Notes: generated by a model not told the origin, from the letters alone. DNA of 64,000 bases from an uncultured Ruminococcus sp. (GCA_900539465.1 UQCF01000007.1:62001-126000); one strand, 5' to 3'; counted from the stretch's first letter, positions 11,301-18,712 are shown. A program made the numbers and translations.

Positions 11301-14300
11301 GGCAACAGAACTTATACGGCTACATGGACTCCGACCACCTACACGATTACCTATAATCTTGACGGCGGCACAAATTCGGCTCTTAACCCGAGAAGCTACA
11401 CGGTTGAAACAGATACCTTTACACTTGCATATCCCACAAAATCCGGCGCGGTATTTGCAGGCTGGACGGGAACGGACATCGACGGTGTTTCAGCAAACGT
11501 AACTATAAGCAAGGGCTCAACAGGCAACAGAACCTACACCGCAACATGGGATATATCGACATTCACCATTTCTTATAATCTCAACGGCGGTATAGGCGAC
11601 GCTTCTAACCCGACAAGCTATTCGGTTGATTCAGACCCGATAACTCTTGCAAGACCGAGCAGAACAGGTTACAGATTTGTAGGCTGGACCGGTACGGGTC
11701 TCAGCGGTGTTACAGAGTATGTAACAATACCCACGGGCTCAACAGGTCACAGATCTTACACAGCAATTTGGTCTGCGATTGATTACACAATTTCTTACAC
11801 ACTCGGCACGGGTGCTCAGCTTGATGAAGAGAACCCCACAACATATAATGTTGAGACTACAACATTTACTCTTAACAATCCTGTAAGAGCAGGTTATGTC
11901 TTCACCGGTTGGACGGGTACGGATCTCAACTCTCTTACAGCAACGGTTACAATTGCCAAGGGTTCAACAGGCAACAGAACCTACACCGCTAACTGGAGCG
12001 TTGACGGCTATGCCATAAGCTACGTTCTCAACGGCGGTAAGCTCAGCGCAGAGAACCCGGCTACTTACACAATAACCTCGCCTGATATTACTCTTAATAA
12101 TCCCACAAGAGAGGGCTATAAGTTCACAGGTTGGTCAGGTACGGGAATTTCCGGCACAGGCCTTTCAACATCGGTTACAATTCCGACAGGCTCAACAGGC
12201 AACAGAAACTATGAAGCTAACTGGGAGCTTGAGGTATATAACCTCACATACCACCTTGACGGCGGCACACAGACTGTTGCAAACCCGAGCACATACACTT
12301 ACCTCTCTGCACCGATAACCCTTTATTCACCGGTAAAGGCAGGTTACTCTTTCCTCGGCTGGAGCAGTGACTATTTTGACGAGGTTCAAATGTCGGTCAC
12401 AATACCCACAAACTCCACAGGCGACAAAGAGTTTGTAGCTCATTGGGAGCTTGGCGTTTACACCATTAAGTACAACCTTAACGGCGGTACTGTAAGCGGC
12501 ACAAACCCGACAACTTTCCGCTATTCAACAGATTCATTTACACTTATCAATCCTACAAAGAAAGGCTATGTATTTGCGGGCTGGTCAGGCACGGGAATCA
12601 GCGGTACAACAATGACGGTCGAAATCCCCAAGGGCTCTTCGGGCGACAGAGAATACACCGCAAACTGGTCAGAGAGCAGCAACATCATAACCTATAACCT
12701 CAATGGCGGCGTAATAACCGACGGCAGCAACCCCACAAGCTATGTAACCAACTCCGGTATGATAACGCTTATCAACCCCACAAAGCTCGGTTACACGTTC
12801 GCAGGCTGGTCAGGTACGGGAATAAGCGGAACCTCCACAAAGGTAAGCTTTGATACAACAGGCGGCGGCAGCAAGAGCTTCACCGCTAACTGGACTGCCA
12901 TCAATTACAGAATAGCTTATAACCTCAACGGCGGCACGCTTGCAACAGCAAACCCGAGATTCTACACGGTTGAAGATTCTATCACCCTTAATAACCCGAC
13001 AAGAACAGGTTACTCGTTCAAGGGCTGGGAGGGCACAGGACTTGAAGAAGGCTTCACATACCAGACTGTAAACATTGTTAAGGGATCAACAGGTAACAGA
13101 ACTTATACGGCTGTATGGGGCGAAACGGTCTATACAATAACCTACAATTACAACGGCGGTTCAACAGACTATGCAAACCCGACATCATACACCATAAGCT
13201 CAAGTGCAATAACACTTTATAACCCTGAGAGAACGGGCTATACATTCACCGGCTGGACTGGTACGGATTATTCTAAGCCCACCAAGAATGCGGTTATTCC
13301 CTCCGGCTCAACGGGCAACAAGACATTTACAGCAAACTTCAGTGTTATAACTTATTCAATAAGCTACTTTGGCGTTGATAATGCAAAATTCACACCAAGC
13401 GCAGTCAGCTACACTGTTGACAGTGATGCAATTACATTGCCTGCACCCACAAGAATCGGTTACACTTTCCTCGGCTGGAGAGGTACCGGAATTGTAGGTA
13501 TTTCAAAGGATGTAACAATAGCTAAGGGCTCAACGGGCGACAGAACCTACACTGCCCAGTGGAAGCCGATAAGCTTCAGCATCACTTATAACCTTAACGG
13601 CGGTAAGACTTCGGGCGATAACCCCACATCTTACACCTCGGAGAATTCAAAAATCAACATACTTAACCCCGGCAAGGCGGGCTACGGCTTTGGCGGATGG
13701 ACTCAGAGCTACGAAAACTTCACTTGGAGCAACGGCTTTATTAACGCAAGCACAGGCGCAGTTGAAAGCAGCTCGACCTATCCGAATTCAAAATATGCCG
13801 CTCCCATCGTTCTCAGAAAGGGCGTTACATACACCGTTTCGGGCGTATCGGCAGATCTTTTGAGATGGAGATTATTCTCACTTGACGGAACATATCTCAA
13901 CAGCCAGACCGCTTCATCTTACACACCGACTGCGGACTGCATCGTATACATTCTCGCTTACAGCGGACTCACCGAAGCACAGCTCGGCGCAATTAAGCTC
14001 ACCGTAAACGGCAAGCTTACAAACGCATCAATTCCGACAGGCAGCATGGGTAACGTCACCTTCACTGCAAACTGGACTTCGCAGACATATACGATAAGCT
14101 ATAACGGACTTGACGGAGCAACAGTCTCCGGTAACCCGACAAGCTACACCGCAGATCAGACAATTACTCTTAAGAATCCCACGAAGACAGGTTACACATT
14201 CCTCGGCTGGACGGGTACAGATCTTCTTTCGGCTTCGACTAATGTTACAATTCCTGCAGGCTCTTCGGGTAACAGAGTATACACCGCACAGTGGAAGCTT

Positions 14301-15329
14301 ACGGATTACAGTATTTCAATTTCACTCAACGGCGGTACGGTTACGGGCAGCTTACCCACATCATACACAATCAAGTCCGTTGCAATCACTTTGCCGACAC
14401 CTAAAAAATCGGGTTACCGCTTCCTCGGTTGGTCGGGTACCGATATTACAGGCACGGCAAGCAGTGTAACAATTGCAGCCGGCTCAACCGGCAACAGAGC
14501 ATACTCCGCAGTTTGGGAGAAAAACACATCAGGCTACCACATTGTCAAGTTCTACGGCTATAACAAAGAGCTTATTGACGAGCAAAATGTTGCAGTAGGT
14601 CAGGCAATAGTTCCGCCCTCACCGACAATTGTTGTTGGCTATCAGTTTAAATCATGGTCAATAGATGTTACAAAAGCAGAGTATGTAAACAGCACGGACG
14701 ATATTGAGGTTTATGCAACATATGATGTCGGTCCTGATATTTACACAATTGTTATCAACGGCACAAGCGGCTCTTACCGTCAGTATTCAACAGTTACAGC
14801 TACGGCACCTGCCACAAACTCAAACGGCAAGGCGTTCAGCTATTGGATAGACGGCAATGGTAAGATAGTCAGCTATTACAGAAGCTACAGCTTCAAAGCT
14901 CATGCCGATGAAACTCTCAATGCTGTATATGGTGCGTCTTCAAGCGGCGTAAAGGCAGGCATAAGAGTTACTAAGGTTGAGTACAATGTAATGTATGATT
15001 GGATCACCGTTTATGCAGAAAGAAGCGTAAGCTCCGAATACACAGTGCTTCAGCACGGTATAATATTCACAGATAACGCTTCTGTTGCAGCCGATACAAG
15101 CAAGTTCGTTATCGGCACAAGCGGCGTCAAAGCAAGCACGGCAAAGGGAAGAAATAAATCGGGTATTTATACTCTTTCAATCGGTCACCTTGACAATTAC
15201 GGCGATTATATCTATGCACGCGGATATGTTAAGGTTGCAGATGCCGACGGCAATGTATCAATCATTTACAGCGACGTTTCAGAGAAGTTCTACAACTATC
15301 ATAAAAACCCGTCAAGCTATCAGGGCTGA
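5391..15329 (+). CDS. giant secreted PHP-domain / InlB B-repeat protein (3,312 residues)
   Basis: An export signal (residues 1-29, ending M-S-A-F-A) is followed by a PHP-type metal phosphoesterase domain (about 45-300) with HVHTVRSDG (His62, His64, Asp69), LTDHG (Asp93, His94), HINH (His201, His204) and DDAHE (His291). Next come a small beta domain, a PEGA-like segment and a region of unknown fold (about 530-1050). Residues about 1055-3043 hold some 24 InlB B-repeats (Flg_new/Listeria-Bacteroides type) of 65-75 residues, recognisable by Y-x-I-x-Y-x-L-x-G-G and G-Y-x-F-x-G-W. Two repeats are interrupted by the same extra beta module. A unique C-terminal domain follows; no LPXTG, SLH or dockerin is seen, so attachment is unknown. 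The start at 5391 was preferred over 5376 because GGAG at 5380-5383 serves it. Secreted repeat proteins of this style mediate adhesion; an enzymatic role for the PHP domain is inference. Confidence 0.85.
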   Translation: MKAFVKMLSVFITVLMIMGVASVGMSAFAVSDDVIGDYDFKITSPYDDIDWSTIKTYKAATHVHTVRSDGDVELNDMIREYYKLGYDALSLTDHGTINYSWMDGGHRLTWFDYQYFVHGNVDELGSEEYNAIVTGTKPVDGTPRGYGMTEVPYGIELNGASTNKCHINSYYADVGHGDLEMNTSWPESAVVKSYNGNGFTHINHVGEWAEGNDSALVYNESWLERFTSIYQTYCPNREGWDKGERGVVGMELVNTADSRTKNDRRYVYDEILKRLAPQGINVYGFCEDDAHEYSDCDRNAQFLLMDDNSNTQMSGVTFNGKQLTVGQNNVRNSMFYGRFYCSAKNAKNSYELGNGFAAQGAYPSISNISVDSKTNQIKITCKDATKARLVADGVIIETKKVSASGSTVVFDLNAYEEKINSYVRVYFTGDGGITFLQPFLVEKTESKQASVQFITPSSDTDVKVYNASGTLVTSEYADNYYILPAGNYTYTAKRNGYLTKTDSFTVTQSDITNGVKKKINVELEEDSDVTFAYFYAPETIYLSKDDNQSFQYYIDRENAVNGALNAQSNKTTGNIFFSREGATNVSLTYSVEEGAASVNHINLGVTNTAEGTLSTQVSGGQLSQALTNGEYVLIKWTATYTYKDITYYSYTYSYVYKTPTGTTSTLAAGAFAETTKNITTWAHSKMRVVASVYVFGLHSITTNNANGYEYAPYSGTELTKADSNPRVTGSGYAWNDRSSSGGSEVTNTTGDVGNLYADRSRVNNFSQIPNLMIGFDLNDSTQTEDYSDGVGTSFYFGDDSVAANCVYKFTCDADNHNIYTKYNNGNTYTVTTAGHGKYKLSMHSGQRLYQSNNSVDAKKLNFPLPAASHSETEIPVIGNAKGAKSGRTDTVQMKVFINVVNVNKNDLRAKLNDSIKVSYQKNWFSSDSDWDAYQKAVVEAAKILGNPGADGEAISDATNKLEDAEGAIKLKTGTAVVKHYWTYGDNTGLIYSEDSYTYTYNDNLAANAVEINGYTFASQFECYANGVLIDSGIESFDNAAAAAENYEWRFYYVPNSYSVSYETGTGESFSPNTGSGSTANFGQTYEITSNYPSRTGYTFDGWYLDAADKTYSSSEKIKWDWSSDGTFTAQWKALKYNVTYDVNGGDSSFKPASSYLTATYGETYSMPSEVPTKTGYMFMGWKLNDGDSYTAGGQFMWNVASDGEFVAQWTNALYTVTFDPVASDATVTPATKQVEFDKAYGTLAKAERTGYTATWYSNPDYTSSSLVKDTTLVKIAADHKLYAKWNPTEYTIKYDLGGGTVTGANPYKYTIESAAFTLKNPTRTGYEFEGWSGTGISASAYSKSVTVATGSYGNRTYTAHWKAIDYKIDYTLNGGTNDSRNPSSYTYDNYVTIYPATRTGYNFTGWTGSGVTDTATVTISKGSTGDRSYSAGWSIINYKITYDLAGGSESAANPTSYNIESADIKLNAPVKTGYTFAGWKSNYYNGTVLNVTIAKGSYGNKAFTAVWSNNGYVITYDLAGGSVDGSNPNGYNTGDTITLINPVKEGYTFAGWIKKDLESGIESDPAMTSGITSSDHGNKNFTATWAPKTYTISYVLDGGKFETVQGNPTSYTPDSEAIVLVTPVKAGYRFTGWSGTGLGGNVTKVTIPSGSIGNREYTAHWATMVYSISYDLAGGTDTGLPTQYTVDDAQTIGAPLRTGYTFAGWSQSYENFTWKSTYADLSTGYLGSNSSYPDSIYSSPIVLRSGKTYSLSTASSGGISDLKLLTYNLDGTFKATVNTVNFTPSADCIGYILAYKGHTNQSIIDSVKLSVSGQQSTVAIAKGSTGNMKLTASWNVNTYTLTYDLDGGTLSEENPATYTAETDTFTLHNPTKTGYDFVGWLYDGNTSSSVTIAKGSTGNRTYKAVWNETVYSITYNLGGGSVSGNPVSYTKDTATFTLNNPTRTGYSFSGWTGTGISGVTATVTVPKGSLGNRTYTATWTPTTYTITYNLDGGTNSALNPRSYTVETDTFTLAYPTKSGAVFAGWTGTDIDGVSANVTISKGSTGNRTYTATWDISTFTISYNLNGGIGDASNPTSYSVDSDPITLARPSRTGYRFVGWTGTGLSGVTEYVTIPTGSTGHRSYTAIWSAIDYTISYTLGTGAQLDEENPTTYNVETTTFTLNNPVRAGYVFTGWTGTDLNSLTATVTIAKGSTGNRTYTANWSVDGYAISYVLNGGKLSAENPATYTITSPDITLNNPTREGYKFTGWSGTGISGTGLSTSVTIPTGSTGNRNYEANWELEVYNLTYHLDGGTQTVANPSTYTYLSAPITLYSPVKAGYSFLGWSSDYFDEVQMSVTIPTNSTGDKEFVAHWELGVYTIKYNLNGGTVSGTNPTTFRYSTDSFTLINPTKKGYVFAGWSGTGISGTTMTVEIPKGSSGDREYTANWSESSNIITYNLNGGVITDGSNPTSYVTNSGMITLINPTKLGYTFAGWSGTGISGTSTKVSFDTTGGGSKSFTANWTAINYRIAYNLNGGTLATANPRFYTVEDSITLNNPTRTGYSFKGWEGTGLEEGFTYQTVNIVKGSTGNRTYTAVWGETVYTITYNYNGGSTDYANPTSYTISSSAITLYNPERTGYTFTGWTGTDYSKPTKNAVIPSGSTGNKTFTANFSVITYSISYFGVDNAKFTPSAVSYTVDSDAITLPAPTRIGYTFLGWRGTGIVGISKDVTIAKGSTGDRTYTAQWKPISFSITYNLNGGKTSGDNPTSYTSENSKINILNPGKAGYGFGGWTQSYENFTWSNGFINASTGAVESSSTYPNSKYAAPIVLRKGVTYTVSGVSADLLRWRLFSLDGTYLNSQTASSYTPTADCIVYILAYSGLTEAQLGAIKLTVNGKLTNASIPTGSMGNVTFTANWTSQTYTISYNGLDGATVSGNPTSYTADQTITLKNPTKTGYTFLGWTGTDLLSASTNVTIPAGSSGNRVYTAQWKLTDYSISISLNGGTVTGSLPTSYTIKSVAITLPTPKKSGYRFLGWSGTDITGTASSVTIAAGSTGNRAYSAVWEKNTSGYHIVKFYGYNKELIDEQNVAVGQAIVPPSPTIVVGYQFKSWSIDVTKAEYVNSTDDIEVYATYDVGPDIYTIVINGTSGSYRQYSTVTATAPATNSNGKAFSYWIDGNGKIVSYYRSYSFKAHADETLNAVYGASSSGVKAGIRVTKVEYNVMYDWITVYAERSVSSEYTVLQHGIIFTDNASVAADTSKFVIGTSGVKASTAKGRNKSGIYTLSIGHLDNYGDYIYARGYVKVADADGNVSIIYSDVSEKFYNYHKNPSSYQG
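10500..10840 (+). other. beta module inserted in repeat 9 of the giant protein
   Basis: A stretch of about 105 residues beginning SQSYENFTW, with STG, a Ser-rich turn, then PIVLRSGKTY and a closing ILAY strand, interrupts an InlB repeat right after its GYTFAGW core. The repeat resumes with the usual KGSTGN end. The style resembles beta-sandwich binding modules of phage and Firmicute surface proteins. Confidence 0.65.
13695..14025 (+). other. second copy of the inserted beta module, in repeat 22
   Basis: TQSYENFTW, STG, PIVLRKGVTY and CIVYILAY match the copy at 10.5 kb, in the same insertion position after GYGFGGW. The copies are clearly homologous but diverged, indicating duplication of a repeat that already carried the module, or repeated insertion at one permissive loop. 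Confidence 0.65.
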
Positions 15330-15349
15330 AAGTAAGGAGGTAATATTTT

Positions 15350-15514
15350 ATGGTATATGAAAAACCGGAACTCAAGTTCAAAAAATTCTATACAGAGACT
15401 TTCCTTACCGACGCCGAGGCAGTCAGCGGCGGCGACAGCGGCGGCAGCGGCGACATTGAACACGGATTTGATTCAATCGCCTCCAGCGGCGCCGAAGGTT
15501 GGATGAACGGCTGA
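15350..15514 (+). CDS. 54-residue peptide, Gly/Ser-rich C-terminus, unknown
   Basis: A short gene 20 bp behind the giant protein gene, with a very strong ribosome site (AAGGAGG at 15334-15340) placed 9 nt before its ATG. The N-terminal half is charged and leader-like (MVYEKPELKFKKFYTETFLT); the second half is acidic, Gly/Ser-rich (GGDSGGSG) and ends AEGWMNG. There is no signal peptide, Cys or transmembrane segment. It is probably co-transcribed with the giant gene. The shape resembles leader/core precursors of ribosomally made peptides, but no radical-SAM, cyclase or YcaO maturation enzyme lies nearby. No function is assigned. Confidence 0.7.
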   Translation: MVYEKPELKFKKFYTETFLTDAEAVSGGDSGGSGDIEHGFDSIASSGAEGWMNG

Positions 15515-15530
15515 TGATTTGATTTATTAA

Positions 15531-15640
15531 AAGGCTGTCACGTTCAGCGCAGGAACACACCGATATAGGTGTTTGGGATTATTCCGAAAGGTCTGTCGCT
15601 TTTCGGAATATCCTGTCTGCATCTGAATGAGACAGCCTTA
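15531..15640 (+). repeat. dispersed palindromic element, copy B
   Basis: A compact 110-bp element. AAGGCTGTC (15531-15539) pairs with GACAGCCTT (15631-15639), and the adjoining CGTTCAGCGCAG and CTGCATCTGAATG are imperfect complements. Two nested hairpins lie inside: ACACC/AGGTGT and ATTCCGAAAG/CTTTTCGGAAT. Both ends match copy A at 4.0 kb. It separates the 54-residue peptide from the next gene and could terminate transcription. Confidence 0.6.
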
Positions 15641-15667
15641 CTCTTTGTTAAGAAAGGGGAGTGTGCT

Positions 15668-16588
15668 TTGGAAGAACAATTACGTTCCGAAACAAAAAAC
15701 ATGGTCGATATATTTATCGGTCTTATGATTGTGCGAATATATGAATATTTTATAGGTGAATTTGAGTACCCCACTCTCTCGTTTATTTCATATTTGGCGG
15801 GCATAATTTTTATGGTTTTGTTTAACCGAAAACACTGCTGGGCACTGAGCGATTTTGGCATTCTCGGCGTTATAAACAGCACATGGTGGGAGGTTATAAT
15901 GCCTGCCCTAATATGGGTCGGTTCGTTCCTTTTGATAATTGTGCCTGAATTTCTTCTTTGCACCTTCGGCGGAATGGGAACGGAACCGTATTTTGATTTT
16001 GTGTGCTTTAATCAGCACATAAATTTAATTCTTTCACGCGCCGATAACGTCATATTACTTGCATGGACCCTTATCGGAGCTTTGATTTGTACGCTCAGGG
16101 CACTGTTTTTTGAGGTTTATTTCCGCGGACTTTGCTTTGGTGTGCTCAGAAAAAAGACAAGCTTTTATGTTTGCAACACGGTTCAGTCGCTCTTTTTTGC
16201 ACTGTGGTTTATGGTGCTGCCGGCAAAATCTTTTATGAACAGCGAAAAAAGGGGAGAAACGGCATTGCTGATGCTGCTTTTTTTCATAGCGCAGTTTTTG
16301 TTTGCATTCCGTCAAGGCTATGTGAGGCTCGTCTGCGGCACAGTTTGGCCGTGTGTTCTCACAACGTTTATTTATAATATGATAACCTTTAATCTTATTC
16401 TCACAGGAATCGGCGGAGAAGAATATTCGGGTTATGCGGATTATATAAGATGGATTGCGGTAAACCTCATAGCACTTTTGGCAACTCTTTTATACTGCAA
16501 AAAAATGAAAAAGAAATTTCCGCCTCCAGCTCCTGTTGCGGAGCCGGAAACGGAACTTGAATCGCTTAAAGATGTTCGCTCTAAATAA
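15668..16588 (+). CDS. CPBP-like integral membrane protein with degenerate active-site motifs
   Basis: A 306-residue protein with about eight hydrophobic segments and a cytoplasmic-looking Pro/Glu/Lys-rich tail. Residues 145-155 (ALFFEVYFRG) and the later GTVWPCVLTTFIYN align by eye with CPBP (Abi/Rce1) intramembrane metalloproteases, which normally carry E-E-x-x-x-R, F-x-x-x-H and a late H-x-x-x-N. Here the first Glu is Phe148 (Glu149 and Arg153 remain), and both histidines appear to be lost, so it may be inactive or act as a scaffold. The TTG at 15668 was chosen because AAAGGGGAG precedes it and upstream sequence belongs to the palindromic element; an ATG 11 codons later lacks a ribosome site. 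In Firmicutes, CPBP proteins often accompany peptide genes. Confidence 0.6.
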   Translation: MEEQLRSETKNMVDIFIGLMIVRIYEYFIGEFEYPTLSFISYLAGIIFMVLFNRKHCWALSDFGILGVINSTWWEVIMPALIWVGSFLLIIVPEFLLCTFGGMGTEPYFDFVCFNQHINLILSRADNVILLAWTLIGALICTLRALFFEVYFRGLCFGVLRKKTSFYVCNTVQSLFFALWFMVLPAKSFMNSEKRGETALLMLLFFIAQFLFAFRQGYVRLVCGTVWPCVLTTFIYNMITFNLILTGIGGEEYSGYADYIRWIAVNLIALLATLLYCKKMKKKFPPPAPVAEPETELESLKDVRSK

Positions 16589-16629
16589 AAAATCCTTGAA
16601 GTACCGTTAAGTGCTTCAAGGATTTTTTT
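16588..16629. terminator. bidirectional terminator between convergent genes
   Basis: AAAATCCTTGAAG (from 16589) pairs with CTTCAAGGATTTTTTT (16614-16629). It has U-tracts in both directions and serves both flanking genes. Confidence 0.85.
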
Positions 16630-16645
16630 ATGATGATTATTTTAA

Positions 16646-17791
16646 TCAGATTTCGGGGATAACAATGTCTACCTCTTTGCCGAGCTTAGCGGATTTAACA
16701 ATGTGGTCAATGATTGCCTGGTTATAGAGTATCTGGCTTGAGGGAACGGGAGCTTCGCCGCTCTCTGCAATAGCGTCGAGGAAGGCACGAACCTTTTTGT
16801 AGAAAAGACCCTTGTCGTCTTTGTCAGGCTCTATAACGGGTATAACCGTTTCAACCTGCTCACCCGCAACATCGTGATAAATCGTCATCGGGCCGCCGGT
16901 TGTGCCATTCCAACACTCTGTTGAGGGGATTCTGAGTGCGCCCTTCTTGCCGAAGATGATTGTGTCGCCGGGGGTGTCGGGGTGCATTGCCCATGCAATT
17001 CTGAAGTCGAGAATTATGCCGCCCTCAAGGCGAATAAATGCTGCCGCAAAGTCTTCAACATCAAATTTCGCAGCCTCCTCAGGGTCGTTATACATGGGGT
17101 TCGGGCCGAAGAAAGCAGATGTGTAGCCGCTTGCGGTGAGGGGCTTCGGGTAGCCGATAGCATTGAGCACCATATCGAGTGAATAGCAGCCGATGTCGCC
17201 CATTGCGCCTATACCGGCAGTTTTCTCCTGAATAAATGTGCGGTTGGGAATACCTCTTCTGCGTCCGCCGCCTGTCTGTATATAATAAATTTCGCCAAGC
17301 TCGCCCGACTCAACAATCTTTTTAATCATTTTCATGTTTTCGTCGCCGCGGGGCTGGAAGCCGATTGAGAGGATTTTGCCGCTTTCTTTTTCGGCTCTGA
17401 TTATGTCAACAGCCTCTTCTGTTGTGACGCACATGGGCTTTTCGAGAAGTACGTTTACGCCCTTTTTAAGTGCATAAATAGCGCACTCGGCATGGGTTTT
17501 GTTATATGTGCAGATGCTGACCGCATCAAGCTCCTCATTATCGAGCATCTCTTTGTGGCTGGGGTAAAAATGAACGCCCTCAACACCGTATTCTTCCATG
17601 AATTCTTCTGCCTTGCCGGGGATAAGGTCTGCCGCCGCAACAATCTTAACGTCGTCCATCTCAAGGTAGCTTTCGAGGTGTGCTCCGGCAATCCAACCGG
17701 TGCCGATGATGCCTACTTTAAAAATTTTTCCTGTTTTCTTTTTTTCTTTGGTAACAGTTTGTGTAAACTGGCTGAGTATGGAATCTCCCAT
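16646..17791 (-). CDS. Gfo/Idh/MocA-family NAD(P)-dependent oxidoreductase
   Basis: A 381-residue cytoplasmic dehydrogenase-like protein. An N-terminal Rossmann fold starts at KVGIIGTGWIAGAH (dinucleotide-binding Gly pattern), followed by the family's EKPMC lysine motif and a C-terminal alpha/beta substrate domain containing GIGAMGDIGCYSLD. The family oxidises or reduces sugars and inositol derivatives. The first 22 residues form a Lys-rich extension before the Rossmann fold. The start is supported by GGAGG 8 nt upstream. It lies 18 bp behind a TIM-barrel isomerase gene on the same strand, a pairing typical of sugar or cyclitol interconversion; the substrate is not inferable. Confidence 0.88.
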   Translation of the reverse strand: MGDSILSQFTQTVTKEKKKTGKIFKVGIIGTGWIAGAHLESYLEMDDVKIVAAADLIPGKAEEFMEEYGVEGVHFYPSHKEMLDNEELDAVSICTYNKTHAECAIYALKKGVNVLLEKPMCVTTEEAVDIIRAEKESGKILSIGFQPRGDENMKMIKKIVESGELGEIYYIQTGGGRRRGIPNRTFIQEKTAGIGAMGDIGCYSLDMVLNAIGYPKPLTASGYTSAFFGPNPMYNDPEEAAKFDVEDFAAAFIRLEGGIILDFRIAWAMHPDTPGDTIIFGKKGALRIPSTECWNGTTGGPMTIYHDVAGEQVETVIPVIEPDKDDKGLFYKKVRAFLDAIAESGEAPVPSSQILYNQAIIDHIVKSAKLGKEVDIVIPEI

Positions 17792-17809
17792 TTTTGTTTC
17801 CTCCGTTTG

Positions 17810-18643
17810 TTATTTATTTATGGTTTTAATGTAGTCAATGCTCATTTTGATGCTTTCAAGGGGAGTTTTGTTCATCGAGGGCTGATCCTGCTCAACAACC
17901 ACCCATGAAGTGCCGGCTTTTTTGCAGGCTTCTAATATTGAGGGTATGTCCTGGCAGCCGTAGCCTACGGGTCTGTAGGCAAATCCATCATCATCGTCCT
18001 CTTCCTCTTGCGCGCCGTCGTCTATGCCTATGAGGTCATAGAGCTTTTCGGGTGCGCCCTTGCCGTTCATAACAAAATCTTTGAGATGAACAACGGGTGC
18101 TCTGCCGGAATATTTTACTACGTATTCCGAAGGGTCCTCTCCGCCGACATTTACCCAGCAGGTGTCAAGCTCGGTCTGAAGCTCGTCCGGCGTAAGAGTG
18201 CTGTAGAGAAGGTCAAGGCTGTAAACGCCGTTTACTTTCTCAAACTCAAAATCATGGTTGTGATAAAGCACCGTCATGCCGTGCTTTTTTGCGATTTTTG
18301 CAAAATTGCGTATGCCCTCAACCGTTTCGTCAAAAAGCTTTGCGCCGGGGCGGCGTTCTTCAACGGCATAGGGGATAGCTATATATTTGCAGCCTATCTT
18401 AGCATAGTCGCCTATAACCTTTTCGGGGTCTGCTGCAATAACATCATAGCTGACGTGCGCCGAAACGGGAACAAGCCCGTTATCCTCACAAATCCGTTTG
18501 ACCTCTGCGGGCGACTTGTCAAAAAGTCCGGCAAATTCAACGCCGTCATAGCCCATTTCTTTAACTTTTTTAATTGTTCCCTCAAAGTCCTCAGCCATAT
18601 TGTCTCTGACAGAATAGAGCTGAACTGCAACAGGAAAACTCAT
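17810..18643 (-). CDS. sugar phosphate isomerase/epimerase (xylose-isomerase-like TIM barrel)
   Basis: A 277-residue AP-endonuclease-2/IolE-type TIM barrel. Visible features: N-terminal VAVQLYSVRDNM, GYDGVEFAG, the metal-site stretch VLYHNHDFEF, LDTCWVNVGGEDP and VVHLKDF, consistent with a divalent-metal isomerase or dehydratase acting on sugars or inositols. It is the first gene of a two-gene minus-strand operon with the Gfo/Idh/MocA oxidoreductase and has an excellent ribosome site (AAGGAGG). An acidic insertion (EEEDDDD) lies near residue 215. The pair probably converts one sugar derivative through keto intermediates (inference). Confidence 0.85.
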   Translation of the reverse strand: MSFPVAVQLYSVRDNMAEDFEGTIKKVKEMGYDGVEFAGLFDKSPAEVKRICEDNGLVPVSAHVSYDVIAADPEKVIGDYAKIGCKYIAIPYAVEERRPGAKLFDETVEGIRNFAKIAKKHGMTVLYHNHDFEFEKVNGVYSLDLLYSTLTPDELQTELDTCWVNVGGEDPSEYVVKYSGRAPVVHLKDFVMNGKGAPEKLYDLIGIDDGAQEEEDDDDGFAYRPVGYGCQDIPSILEACKKAGTSWVVVEQDQPSMNKTPLESIKMSIDYIKTINK

Positions 18644-18683
18644 TTGTATTGCCTCCTTGTTAAAATTGATATAGACAACAATA

Positions 18684-18712
18684 ATTCTAACATAGAAGTA
18701 TTTTTTTTACAA
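18684..18712 (-). promoter_or_regulatory. promoter of the isomerase-oxidoreductase operon
   Basis: On the minus strand TTGTAA (18712-18707), a 17-bp spacer, then TAGAAT (18689-18684), about 40 bp before the start codon. The rest of the 307-bp divergent region (18644-18950) is AT-rich and holds no gene. Confidence 0.55.

Larger units (their letters stand above)
8553..14520 (+). repeat. tandem InlB B-repeat array inside the giant gene
   Basis: About 24 imperfect coding repeats of roughly 200-230 bp. Recurrent core peptides are NPTRTGYTFAGW, GTGISG and PKGSTGNRTYTANW. Copies are diverged from each other at the DNA level, so the array looks old and selected rather than freshly amplified. The last unit, about residues 3045-3110, is degenerate. 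Confidence 0.9.

Noticed and set aside
8553..14520. Periodic repeats that could suggest a CRISPR array
   Set aside because: The period of about 210 bp, a single open frame and protein-level repeat motifs show coding InlB repeats; there are no short identical repeats with spacers.
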